A stretch of DNA of 15,819 nucleotides, taken from NCBI GenBank assembly GCA_028293725.1, contig JAQGOE010000170.1, positions 1 to 15,819 of the forward strand, read 5' to 3'. Shown here piece after piece: positions 7,763-15,759 of the stretch; within the stretch, counting starts at the first letter, position 1; every line of letters starts with the position of its first letter. Both the position numbers and the translations under genes were made by a program. The stretch is from Gammaproteobacteria bacterium (GTDB taxonomy: Bacteria; Pseudomonadota; Gammaproteobacteria; Steroidobacterales; Steroidobacteraceae). The notes below the pieces were generated by a model. It ran no database searches and was not told the DNA's origin. It worked only from the letters and a program-made list of their open reading frames with translations.

Positions 7763-7785
7763 ATTCTTGCAGATTTGGAAAGAAT
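7763..7785. promoter_or_regulatory. Candidate LysR operator (ATTCTT-N11-AAGAAT)
   Basis: A perfect 6-bp inverted repeat, ATTCTT at 7763-7768 and AAGAAT at 7780-7785, is separated by 11 bp. The inner bases give T-N11-A, the pattern bound by LysR-type regulators. It lies mid-spacer, 111 bp upstream of the LysR start and 160 bp upstream of the iorA-like start, so it could control both. Confidence 0.5.
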
Positions 7786-7896
7786 CGCTTACCCGACTGT
7801 GACTTGTCACCGCGTGATGGACCGTTCGCGCGCGGGACTGCCCGGATCTGGTCATAAGGGCTAAGCTCCCTGCGGTTGAGCGCATCTCATTGATTT

Positions 7897-7924
7897 ATAG
7901 CGCGATATTCCGGTGGATAGCGCG
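7897..7924. repeat. 8-bp direct repeat with 20-bp period in the divergent spacer
   Basis: ATAGCGCG occurs at 7897-7904 and 7917-7924, two helical turns apart, in the leader region of the molybdenum hydroxylase pair. It may be a binding site on one DNA face. An 8-mer can recur by chance in a spacer of this size. Confidence 0.25.
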
Positions 7925-7944
7925 CTTGGCGTGGTTTTGGGGGA

Positions 7945-8427
<483 letters not shown>

Positions 8428-8428
8428 C

Positions 8429-10759
8429 ATGACGCGCCCTAACATCAACGACGTGCAGACCGGCGACCAGTTCGAAGCGGCGGGTCTCGCGCTGTCCCGG
8501 CGCGGTTTCCTGGCAGCAAGCACCGTCGCGGGCGGCGGCATGCTGTTGGATTTCACTCTTCCGGGAGTTGCCTCCGCCGCCGCTGCGCCACACGCGGCCG
8601 CCGCGGCCGGCACCATCAACGCCTACATTCGAATCGCTCCGGACGACATCGTCACCATCACCTGCAAGAACCCCGAGATCGGACAGGGCATCAAGACCTC
8701 GTTTCCGCAGATCATTGCCGAGGAGCTCGATGTCGATTGGAGCAATGTCCGCACCGAGATGGCGGTCGTCGATCAGACGAAGTACGGCCCGCAGTTCGCG
8801 GGCGGCAGCTTCAGCACTCCCATGAACTATGACCCGTTGCGCCGAGCCGGCGCGGCGGGGCGTCAGATGTTGATGACCGCCGCGGCGAAGACGTGGGGAG
8901 TACCGGTCAGTGAGTGCGATACGACACCGGGTGTCGTGCACCACAAGGCGAGTGGCCGTTCACTCAAGTACGGCGCGTTGGCGAGCAAGGCTGCCGCGGT
9001 CCCGCCGCCGGACCTCAAGACAGTCGCGCTCAAAGATCCCAAGGACTTTCGCATCATCGGCCAGCCTTTCGGTGGTGTCGACAGCCCGCTCATTGTGACG
9101 GGCAAGCCGATCTTCGGTATCGACACCACGGTGCCGGGGATGTTGTACGCCGTATTCGAGAAATGTCCGGTGCATGGCGGTAAGTTTGTCAGCGCCAATC
9201 TCCAGGAAGTCGAGGGGATGCCGGGTGTCAGGAAGGTCCAGGTCATCAGTGCGCCGGATGCCGGGGAAGGCCCGTTCGTCGGTATGCAGATGGGACTTCT
9301 CGACGGAGTCGCCGTCGTGGCCGACACCTGGTGGCAGGCCAACAGGGCGGCCGATAAGCTGAAAATCAAGTGGGACAAGGGTCCGCACGCGGATCACAGC
9401 AGCGCGAATTACGCGAAGCAGGCTGAGGAGCTCGCCAAGAAAGAACCCGTCAAGGTCGTGCGCACCGACGGCGATCACAAGACGGCATTCGCCAACGCGG
9501 CGACGAAAGTTGAGGCGGCTTACTTCTATCCGATCATGTCGCACTCACCGCTCGAGCCGCAGAACTGCACGGCGAGCGTCACCGAGGGTAAGGCTGAGAT
9601 CTGGGCGCCCACGCAGAATCCGGGTGCGGGACGCACGTTGGTGGCCAAGACGTTGGGTATTCCGCCTGAGGCCGTCACCATCCATGTCACTCGCTGCGGC
9701 GGTGGGTTTGGTCGGCGCCTGGCGAGCGACTTCATCGTCCAGAGTGTGATGATCTCCAAGATGGCGGGTGCGCCGGTGAAGTTGTTGTGGGATCGCAGAC
9801 AGGATCTGCAACACGACATGTACCGGCCGGCCGGCTTTCATAACTTCAGCGCCGGCGTCGACGCGCAGGGCAAGTTGGTCGCCTTCCGGGATCACTTCGT
9901 CACCTTCGGCATCGGCGACAAGTTCAATGACAGCGCGACCTTCTCGCCGACGGAGTTTCCGGCGCGTTTCGTGCCGAATCTCGAGCTCGCCATGTCGTCC
10001 ATGCCGTTCGCGCAGCCGACCGGGCCGATGCGCGCTCCGGGCAGCAACGGGCTGGCGTATGCGTTCCAGGGATTCCTTGACGAAGTGGCCTTCGCGGCCA
10101 AGCAGGATCCGATCAAGTTTCAACTCGATATCCTCGGCGAGGCGCGCTCCATCCCCACGCCGACAGGCCCCTTCGGGCCGATGCCTCCTTTCGATACGGG
10201 GCGTATGCGCGGGGTGATCGAGGCGGTCCGGGAAAAATCGGGATGGGACAAGAGCGAGTTGCGCGCCATGGCGCGCCACGGCAGCCCCGACAAAGGACTG
10301 CCTGCGGGTCCGCGCACGGGGCTGGGTTTCGGCTGCTACTACTGTCACCTCGGTTACTTCGCGGAGGTCGTTAAGGCGACCGTTGACGCGCAGGGGTCGG
10401 TGCGCGTGGACAAGGTCTGGGTGGTGGCCGACGTCGGCAGCCCGATCATCAACCCGAGCGGCGCCTTGAACCAGGTGCAAGGCGGCGTGCTGGACGGTCT
10501 GGGCCAGGCCCTGGGCTTGGCCATCAATATAGAGAACGGGCAGGCAACGGCGACGAACTTCCACGAATTCCCGTTACTGCGCATGTATCAGGCGCCTCCG
10601 GTGGAAGTGCACTTTCTCCCCACGGCATTCCCGCCCACGGGGCTGGGTGAGCCGGCACTGCCGCCGGTGCTGCCGGCTCTGGCGAATGCGGTGTTCGCGG
10701 CCACGGGGAAGCGCGTGCGCAAGCTGCCGATCAAAGGGATGGATCTCAAGACCGCGTAA
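8429..10759 (+). CDS. iorB: Molybdopterin-binding large subunit of an isoquinoline 1-oxidoreductase-type enzyme, Tat-exported
   Basis: The 776-residue protein is a xanthine dehydrogenase family large subunit of the single-chain IorB type. It has a twin-arginine leader (SRRGFL, residues 23-28, then a hydrophobic stretch and Ala-rich cleavage region near 45-50), so the enzyme is periplasmic. Family features include a glycine-rich molybdopterin contact (CGGGFGRR, about residues 423-430), the GPMRAPGSN segment, and the catalytic glutamate in GLGEP at E741. Such enzymes hydroxylate aldehydes or N-heteroaromatics with water. There is no FAD subunit gene, which fits this periplasmic class; family members often use a cytochrome c as acceptor. 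No cytochrome c gene follows, and the nearest is the c'/c556-like gene at 6018-6506. The start is set by GAGGGAGG at 8415-8422. Substrate unknown. Confidence 0.93.
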   Translation: MTRPNINDVQTGDQFEAAGLALSRRGFLAASTVAGGGMLLDFTLPGVASAAAAPHAAAAAGTINAYIRIAPDDIVTITCKNPEIGQGIKTSFPQIIAEELDVDWSNVRTEMAVVDQTKYGPQFAGGSFSTPMNYDPLRRAGAAGRQMLMTAAAKTWGVPVSECDTTPGVVHHKASGRSLKYGALASKAAAVPPPDLKTVALKDPKDFRIIGQPFGGVDSPLIVTGKPIFGIDTTVPGMLYAVFEKCPVHGGKFVSANLQEVEGMPGVRKVQVISAPDAGEGPFVGMQMGLLDGVAVVADTWWQANRAADKLKIKWDKGPHADHSSANYAKQAEELAKKEPVKVVRTDGDHKTAFANAATKVEAAYFYPIMSHSPLEPQNCTASVTEGKAEIWAPTQNPGAGRTLVAKTLGIPPEAVTIHVTRCGGGFGRRLASDFIVQSVMISKMAGAPVKLLWDRRQDLQHDMYRPAGFHNFSAGVDAQGKLVAFRDHFVTFGIGDKFNDSATFSPTEFPARFVPNLELAMSSMPFAQPTGPMRAPGSNGLAYAFQGFLDEVAFAAKQDPIKFQLDILGEARSIPTPTGPFGPMPPFDTGRMRGVIEAVREKSGWDKSELRAMARHGSPDKGLPAGPRTGLGFGCYYCHLGYFAEVVKATVDAQGSVRVDKVWVVADVGSPIINPSGALNQVQGGVLDGLGQALGLAINIENGQATATNFHEFPLLRMYQAPPVEVHFLPTAFPPTGLGEPALPPVLPALANAVFAATGKRVRKLPIKGMDLKTA

Positions 10760-10778
10760 ATCGCCATTTCCTCCGAGG

Positions 10779-10784
10779 TATGAT
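10779..10784 (+). promoter_or_regulatory. Possible -10 element for the response regulator gene
   Basis: TATGAT lies 26 nt upstream of the ATG, 19 nt after the preceding stop. I see no good -35 box at the usual distance, so this is a weak call; the two-component genes may instead be read from the upstream operon. Confidence 0.25.
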
Positions 10785-10810
10785 GCATTCCGGTGCACAT
10801 AGGAGGAGAT

Positions 10811-11494
10811 ATGACGAGAGTCCTGGTCGTCGAAGATGACGCTCAGACCGCAGCCGAAATCGCGGCGGCCCTGGGCGACCATGGCTTTGAGGTGGAGTGC
10901 GCGCACACCGGGCAGGACGCCCTGGATCGCGCCGTTGCGGACCGGTATTCAGCGATTGTGCTGGACCGGATGCTGCCCGGTGGGATCGATGGGCTGACTG
11001 TTCTGTCGACCCTGCGGGGCCTGAGTGTCGATGCACCTGTCCTCATCCTGAGCGCCCTGTCGGCGGTGGATGAGCGTGTCCGCGGGCTGCGCGCGGGCGG
11101 TGACGATTACCTGACGAAGCCTTTTGAATCGCTCGAGCTCACGGCGCGGATCGAGGTCCTGTTGCGCCGTCGCAGTGTCCCTGATCGCGAGACCATGCTG
11201 CGGGTCGGCGATCTCGAGGTGGATCTCCTCAAGCGGGAGGTGCGGCGGGGCGGGCGGCTGATCGACCTGCTGCCGCGCGAGTACCGCCTGCTCGAATACC
11301 TGCTGCGCCATCCCGGGCAGGTCATCACGCGCACCATGCTCTTCGAGGAGGTCTGGTCGTATCGCTACGACCAGACGACTAACGTCATCGACGTGCACAT
11401 GGGAAAGTTGCGCCGGAAGCTCGATGAGGGTGGTCTGCCGTCGATGATCCATACCGTGCGCGGCTCCGGATACATTCTGCGTGCGCCTGACTGA
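10811..11494 (+). CDS. OmpR-type two-component response regulator
   Basis: The 227-residue protein has a receiver domain (1-118) with the acidic pair E8-D9/D10, phospho-acceptor D52 (VLDRMLPG), switch residue S81 and K103 (LTKPF), then an OmpR/PhoB winged helix (about 125-225, ending RGSGYIL). It should bind DNA when phosphorylated by the kinase encoded next, with which it overlaps by 14 nt. I chose ATG 10811 because AGGAGG at 10801-10806 lies 4 nt upstream; the in-frame GTG at 10793 would place that site inside the gene. It lies 51 nt after the molybdenum hydroxylase pair on the same strand, so it could regulate that operon, though a separate target is equally possible. Confidence 0.95.
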   Translation: MTRVLVVEDDAQTAAEIAAALGDHGFEVECAHTGQDALDRAVADRYSAIVLDRMLPGGIDGLTVLSTLRGLSVDAPVLILSALSAVDERVRGLRAGGDDYLTKPFESLELTARIEVLLRRRSVPDRETMLRVGDLEVDLLKREVRRGGRLIDLLPREYRLLEYLLRHPGQVITRTMLFEEVWSYRYDQTTNVIDVHMGKLRRKLDEGGLPSMIHTVRGSGYILRAPD

Positions 11495-12920
11495 TCTACC
11501 TCGTACGACGAGCTTTCGATTGTCGGTGCTGTTCCTGGCACTGTTCGGTGTGGCGACGATGGTGTTTTTCGGGTTTCTGTACTGGCAGGCGACTTCGTAT
11601 TTAAACAGCTCGGTGGATCACTGGATCCAGCGCGATTCAGTGGTCTACCTGGCGAGTCCGGGCGAGATTGTGCAGCGTCTCGGGACGCACGCCGAGCGCG
11701 ATCCGGGCGGGTGGCGTCCCTTCGGTCTCTTCGACTCGTCGGGTCGCTACATCGCTGGAAATCTGCGGGCCCTCCCGCAGCGGCCGGTGCCGGCCGGGAA
11801 ATATTTCGAATACAAACTGCTGAGAAACGGCAAAGACGCCCCGTTTCGTGGTGTGGGCTATCGGCTTGCCAACGATGACTTACTCATCCTCAGCTACAAC
11901 GTCAATGAGATATCCGGGTTCAAACACCTGTTGCTCGACGCGATGGCGTGGGGTGGCATCATGGTGTTTGCCATCGGTATTGCCGGAGCTGTGATTACCG
12001 GTCTCGGGGCCGTACGGCAGATCAACGGCATCACGGGTGCGGTTGAGCGCATCGTGACCGGCGATCTGGCCGAGCGTCTGCCGACGCGCCGGGGTGCCGG
12101 CGATCTCGATCGGCTCGTTCATCTCGTCAACGGCATGATGGATGACATCGAACGCCTCATGCGCGAGGTGAAGGGCGTTACCGATGACATTGCGCATGAT
12201 TTGCGCACACCGCTTACACGACTGTTAGGTGGCCTCGAGCGTGCACGGCGCCGGACGACGTCGACCGAGGACTATGCGCGGGCGGTGGATGCGGCGATAG
12301 CGGATACGAAGTCGGTCCTGGGCACATTCAGCGCGCTTCTGCGCATTGCGGAGGTCGAGGACGGGGCGCGCCGCGCGGGTTTCACGCGAATCGACCTCGG
12401 GCGGATTGCTGCGGATGTAGTTGAATTTCACGCGCCGGTGGCCGAGGAGCGCGGCGTGTTGCTGTCGTTCGATACGGACGCGCCCTCACTTACCCAGATG
12501 TCGGGTGACCCGAGCCTCATGTTCGAGGCGATCAGCAACCTCGTCGATAACGCCGTCAAATTCAGTCCTGCGGGAGGCTGCGTCGGGGTGCGAACCTATT
12601 GCTACAAGGGGCGGATCGGAGTCGCGGTGTCCGACAATGGGCCGGGGATTCCGATCCAGGAGCGGGAGGCGGTGTTGCGTCGTTTCCATCGCCTCGAGAA
12701 AAGCCGGCATACACCCGGGAGTGGGCTGGGACTGAGTCTCGTGGCCGCGGTGGCGAAGTTACATGGGCTGACCCTGACAATCGACTCGTCGTACCCGGGG
12801 TCCTGTGTGACGCTGGAGCGGGATCAGCCGGCGCTGATTCCGGTTGGGGCGGTCGCTGCCCCGGTTGTTCCTGGGGAGCGGGTCGAGCAGGAAGTGGCGG
12901 CGGTGACGTCCGGGGTGTGA
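11481..12920 (+). CDS. Membrane sensor histidine kinase
   Basis: The 479-residue protein has a first membrane helix (about 12-35), a periplasmic sensor of about 115 residues, a second helix (about 151-176), a HAMP linker (about 177-230), the phospho-histidine helix with H239 (IAHDLRTPLTR), and a GHKL ATPase domain with N box (NLVDNAVKFSP), G1 (DNGPGIP) and G2 (GSGLGLSLV). It autophosphorylates H239 and passes phosphate to the response regulator. The start is GTG at 11481, inside the regulator gene, so the two are translationally coupled; no later Met keeps the first helix. The periplasmic domain resembles nothing I can name. The C-terminus ends in a valine- and proline-rich tail of about 30 residues beyond the ATPase core. 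The sensed signal is unknown. Confidence 0.94.
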   Translation: MRLTDLPRTTSFRLSVLFLALFGVATMVFFGFLYWQATSYLNSSVDHWIQRDSVVYLASPGEIVQRLGTHAERDPGGWRPFGLFDSSGRYIAGNLRALPQRPVPAGKYFEYKLLRNGKDAPFRGVGYRLANDDLLILSYNVNEISGFKHLLLDAMAWGGIMVFAIGIAGAVITGLGAVRQINGITGAVERIVTGDLAERLPTRRGAGDLDRLVHLVNGMMDDIERLMREVKGVTDDIAHDLRTPLTRLLGGLERARRRTTSTEDYARAVDAAIADTKSVLGTFSALLRIAEVEDGARRAGFTRIDLGRIAADVVEFHAPVAEERGVLLSFDTDAPSLTQMSGDPSLMFEAISNLVDNAVKFSPAGGCVGVRTYCYKGRIGVAVSDNGPGIPIQEREAVLRRFHRLEKSRHTPGSGLGLSLVAAVAKLHGLTLTIDSSYPGSCVTLERDQPALIPVGAVAAPVVPGERVEQEVAAVTSGV

Positions 12921-12961
12921 GGGGAAGGCATGGTCACGATCACGGCTGAACGGAAGGTCTC

Positions 12962-13684
12962 ATGAAGCTCACGGATTTCAAGGCGCTGACGTTTGACTGT
13001 TACGGAACGCTCATTGACTGGGAGACGGGGTTGTACGCGGCGCTACAACCTCTGCTGCAGAAGGGTGGCATTACTCTTGGGCGCGATGAAGCGCTCGCGG
13101 CCTTCGCCCGGCACGAGTCGGCGCAGGAGGCCGAGACGCCGCAGATGATCTATTCCGAGTTACTCGCTGAGGTTCATCGCCGGCTCGCACGGGAGTGGCA
13201 GGTGAGTGACGCCGGGACGGACGCAGAAGCGTTTGGCAAGTCCGTGCCGGATTGGCCGGCGTTTCCCGATACGGAGGCGTCACTGCAGTATCTTCAGCGC
13301 TACTACAAGCTCGTCATTCTTTCGAACGTCGATCGCGAGAGTTTCGCGGGCTCCAATCGCCGCCTCGGGGTGGCTTTCGATGCCATCTGCACGGCGCAGG
13401 ATATTGGCTCGTACAAACCGGATCCGCGCAATTTCGCGTATCTCATCAATACGATGGCGGGGCTCGGGGTGTTGAAGCGCAATATTCTGCATACGGCGCA
13501 GAGTCTGCATCACGATCACGGGCCTGGGCAGGCGGCTGGGTTGGCGACGGCCTGGATCGATCGGCGGCATCAGCTGGAGGGGTGGGGGGCGACGGTACCG
13601 CCTGTTGGGACGCCGCGGTATGACTTCAGGTTTGGCAGTCTTGCGGAGATGGTGGCGGCGCATCAGGCGGAGTTGAAGGGGTGA
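12962..13684 (+). CDS. HAD-family hydrolase, haloacid dehalogenase type II-like
   Basis: The 240-residue protein carries HAD motif I with nucleophile D12 (FDCYGTLIDWE), motif II serine in ILSNVDR, and motif III lysine K152 (SYKPDPRNF). The FDCYGT-LIDWE signature and length match the haloacid dehalogenase type II group. The motif IV region reads AQSLHHDHGPG where classical L-2-haloacid dehalogenases have an SSN-W-D pattern, so the active-site asparagine is not where expected; this subgroup is widely annotated as dehalogenase but may be a phosphatase. ATG 12962 is preceded by GGAAGG at 12952-12957. It lies 41 nt after the kinase stop on the same strand and may be cotranscribed. A link to glycolate metabolism (phosphoglycolate-like or haloacetate substrates yield glycolate) is tempting given the glc genes nearby, but is inference. 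Confidence 0.87.
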   Translation: MKLTDFKALTFDCYGTLIDWETGLYAALQPLLQKGGITLGRDEALAAFARHESAQEAETPQMIYSELLAEVHRRLAREWQVSDAGTDAEAFGKSVPDWPAFPDTEASLQYLQRYYKLVILSNVDRESFAGSNRRLGVAFDAICTAQDIGSYKPDPRNFAYLINTMAGLGVLKRNILHTAQSLHHDHGPGQAAGLATAWIDRRHQLEGWGATVPPVGTPRYDFRFGSLAEMVAAHQAELKG

Positions 13685-13752
13685 CGGTGGCGGGCGCGAA
13701 TCGCACGTCGCGTTGCTGGTGGCGGAGCGGGCCTTCGTCATCGCTGCCCGCT

Positions 13753-13780
13753 CCCGGGGCTCCTCCGGGTTCCTGTTTTC
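13753..13780 (+). terminator. Weak candidate terminator after the HAD gene
   Basis: CCCGG at 13753-13757 pairs with CCGGG at 13765-13769 around a 7-nt loop, followed by a T-rich but interrupted stretch to 13780. It lies in the 158-bp spacer between the HAD gene and the AT-richer small genes. The stem is short, so this is tentative. I see nothing else in the spacer. Confidence 0.3.
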
Positions 13781-13842
13781 TATGCGGCACGGAATAGCGG
13801 CAATCCTCGAGCCGCATCGCACGTTAAACTGGAGCGCGCCTT

Positions 13843-14220
13843 ATGCAGATTATGGTTGATAATCCTACTCTTCCATTGAGTCCGTTATTAAGTGGCGCTT
13901 TTGGCTATTTGTTGGGATTGGGGTTTGTTGGATATATAACGCTTTGGGCGTGGATTAAGGAGCGCGGGGCTCGGTCAAAGTGGGGCGGTTGGCTTACGAA
14001 TTTGATAATCGGGCTGCACTTAATTTTTGGCCTTAGCGCCGTAGGGTTTACACCCGCGATCCTGTTGCATCGCCTCAAGGTACAGGGTGCGCTGAGTCCG
14101 CTGGGAGCAATCACGTTTGCTGCAATCGGCTTTGCGATCCTTGGTTGGGGATTGTTGAGCGGGCGCGATTGGTATCGTTGGTTTCGGGAACTAAAGAGCG
14201 TGAAGGCAACGGAGCGCTAG
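13843..14220 (+). CDS. Small integral membrane protein of unknown function
   Basis: I do not recognise this 125-residue protein. It has three predicted membrane helices (about 15-38, 51-74, 86-106), a tryptophan-rich basic loop between the first two (WAWIKERGARSKWGGW), and a basic C-terminal tail. ATG 13843 is preceded by GGAG at 13831-13834, 8 nt upstream. Its base composition stands out: by hand count the first 78 bases are about 40% GC, while the 60 bases at 13561-13620 in the preceding gene are about 73%. Codons such as TTA, ATA and TAT, rare in the neighbours, are common at the start. That suggests recent acquisition. A second small membrane gene follows on the same strand. Confidence 0.7.
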   Translation: MQIMVDNPTLPLSPLLSGAFGYLLGLGFVGYITLWAWIKERGARSKWGGWLTNLIIGLHLIFGLSAVGFTPAILLHRLKVQGALSPLGAITFAAIGFAILGWGLLSGRDWYRWFRELKSVKATER

Positions 14221-14279
14221 CTACCCTATCGGATGGGGTGGCCATCGGACGAGGTGGATCTGGTGGCGGCTCGTATACA

Positions 14280-14546
14280 GTGATAGAACGCGTTACAGCC
14301 ATAGCCGAGGTTATCGGCTTCGTCAGTTTGTTCGTTTTAAGCGCGTATTTTATGGGGCATAGGCCGGCTGAGGCGCATCCCGAGTCAGGGTTGACGTACG
14401 TATTTAACCAGCATGGCTCAATCGTGTACCTGTCCCGCTACGAGCACTTGCTCATGACGGCTCTGCCGTGGACGAGCATATGTCTGGTTTTTGCACCGAT
14501 TGCCATAAAGGCGGGTTCACGGGCTTCGGTTGGAGCGCCGAAGTAG
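14280..14546 (+). CDS. Small two-helix membrane protein of unknown function
   Basis: I do not recognise this product. From GTG 14280 it is 88 residues, with hydrophobic segments at about 5-24 (AIAEVIGFVSLFVLSAYF) and about 60-78 (LLMTALPWTSICLVFAPIAI), joined by a polar loop containing FNQHGSIVYLSRYEH. The open frame reaches upstream to a TTG at 14145 inside the previous gene, but that extension is Gly/Arg-rich with no leader or ribosome-binding site, so a start at GTG 14238 or GTG 14280 is likelier; neither has a strong site. It shares the AT-leaning composition of the preceding gene and ends 40 bp before the convergent glcE gene. The two may be a transferred pair. Confidence 0.5.
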   Translation: MIERVTAIAEVIGFVSLFVLSAYFMGHRPAEAHPESGLTYVFNQHGSIVYLSRYEHLLMTALPWTSICLVFAPIAIKAGSRASVGAPK

Positions 14547-14586
14547 CGGAAATTGTGAATGGCTTGCCCGGAGAGTCTGGTACGCG

Positions 14587-15756
14587 CTAGAGGCCGGCGA
14601 TCAGTCTTCCGGGGTTGAAGATGCCGTGTGGGTCGAATTGGGTTTTCAGGCGGCGGTTTAGGGTGGCTGAGGTCGGCTGTAGGGGGTGAAAGCGACCGCT
14701 GGCGGGTGCGGGGCCGCGCCAACATAGGGCGGTGCCCTGGGCAGCGGTGGCGATCTCGCGAATTTTGGCGTCGTCACTTCCATACCAACGCAGCGCTCCG
14801 CCCCAATCAATCAAAGGGTCACCCGGCAGGTCCAGGGGTGGTGTCGTGTCGGGAACCGACAGCCTCCATATCGTGCTGTTTTCGAAGATCGGATGCGTGT
14901 GGTGGCGCAGGGCGTTCCACCATTGCAACGCTGCTGTTGAATCGACGCGCTCGCCGCCGAGTCGCTCGTGCGCCGCGCGTACCGCTGAGGCGGCGCCGGA
15001 TAGCCGCACCCAGGCAACTCCCTTGCACCAGGCCGCTCCTGACAGTGGCAGTGGTTGTCCGCTCCAGCGGTTGAAGGCTTCGATAGCCTGTTGCACCGGC
15101 ATCTCGAATCGCAGGGTCTCTTCGGCCCGCGGCTGCGGGAGCACCTTGAGCGAGACTTCTGTGAGCACGCCGAGGATGCCCAGCGAGCCACACAGAAGGC
15201 GTGACACGTCGAACCCCGCCACGTTCTTCATCACCTGGCCGCCGAAACGGAGAACTTCTCCTTGCGCGTCGAGGAGTGTCACACCTAACACGAAGTCTCT
15301 GGCGGCGCCGGCGTACATGCGGCGGGGACCGGCCAGGCCGGCAGCGATGACGCCGCCAATGGTTGGATCTCCTTTGAATGCGGGCGGCTCAAACGCGAGA
15401 AACTGACCACGGTCGCTCAGTGCCGACTCGATTTCCGACAGCGGCGTACCGCAACGCGCGGTGATGACGAGTTCGGAAGGCTCGTAGTCGACGATGCCGC
15501 GGTAGGGGCGCAGGTCGAGCAGCTCTGCGTTTGGCGTCTTGCCGGGGAGTGCCTCACCGCGGCGCGTTTCGCTTGGGAGCGACCCGCCGTGGAGTGTTTC
15601 GCTGGGGAGTATCTCGCCTTGGAGCGCTTCGCCAGGGAGCGTGTCACCGTAGAAGTCCTTGGTTCCCGCTCCTCGCAGCCGCAGCGGTCGATGCTCGCGG
15701 TGGGCTGCGACTACGCGCTCACGCAACTCGCTCAGGGCGTTCGATGAGGTGTCCAT
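14587..15756 (-). CDS. glcE: Glycolate oxidase FAD-binding subunit GlcE, with a pentapeptide-repeat insert
   Basis: The 389-residue protein is the GlcE subunit of glycolate oxidase, which with GlcD and GlcF oxidises glycolate to glyoxylate at the membrane. Family landmarks are the PCMH-type FAD fold with LRGAGTKDFYG near residue 28, the YRGIVDYEPSELVITA segment (85-100), PTIGGVIAAGLAGPRR, GQVMKNVAGFDVSRL, and the C-terminal FDPHGIFNPGR. Normally KDFYG is followed by only a few residues before LDLRPYRG; here residues 38-72 are an extra stretch of seven five-residue units such as DTLPG, EALQG and ETLHG. The frame is intact and the rest is well conserved, so the protein is probably functional with a surface loop. 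The start is 3 nt after the glcD stop. No glcF follows: the next genes downstream are convergent. Confidence 0.94.
   Translation of the reverse strand: MDTSSNALSELRERVVAAHREHRPLRLRGAGTKDFYGDTLPGEALQGEILPSETLHGGSLPSETRRGEALPGKTPNAELLDLRPYRGIVDYEPSELVITARCGTPLSEIESALSDRGQFLAFEPPAFKGDPTIGGVIAAGLAGPRRMYAGAARDFVLGVTLLDAQGEVLRFGGQVMKNVAGFDVSRLLCGSLGILGVLTEVSLKVLPQPRAEETLRFEMPVQQAIEAFNRWSGQPLPLSGAAWCKGVAWVRLSGAASAVRAAHERLGGERVDSTAALQWWNALRHHTHPIFENSTIWRLSVPDTTPPLDLPGDPLIDWGGALRWYGSDDAKIREIATAAQGTALCWRGPAPASGRFHPLQPTSATLNRRLKTQFDPHGIFNPGRLIAGL
15541..15645 (-). repeat. 15-bp tandem repeat (7 units) inside glcE
   Basis: Seven consecutive 15-bp units, degenerate around GCCnnGGAGnGnnTC on the plus strand, cover this stretch exactly. 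On the coding strand each encodes five residues of the type [ED]-x-L-x-[GS]. The preceding native codons for KDFYG (15646-15660) look like a distant further copy, suggesting where the expansion started. The period is a multiple of three, so the frame is kept. Confidence 0.85.
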
Positions 15757-15759
15757 GAG

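Noticed and set aside
9545..10564. 339-residue minus-strand frame
   Set aside because: Antisense to the IorB-like subunit, with shadow-type composition.
10793..10810. GTG start for the response regulator
   Set aside because: The strong AGGAGG lies inside this extension and serves ATG 10811, which begins exactly at the receiver domain.
14145..14279. N-terminal extension of the second small membrane protein from TTG 14145
   Set aside because: It overlaps the preceding gene by 76 bp, is Gly/Arg-rich, and has no ribosome-binding site or leader.
15541..15660. Possible CRISPR-like array, because the sequence shows a 30-bp periodicity
   Set aside because: The real unit is 15 bp, units are contiguous with no spacers, degenerate, and in frame within glcE.
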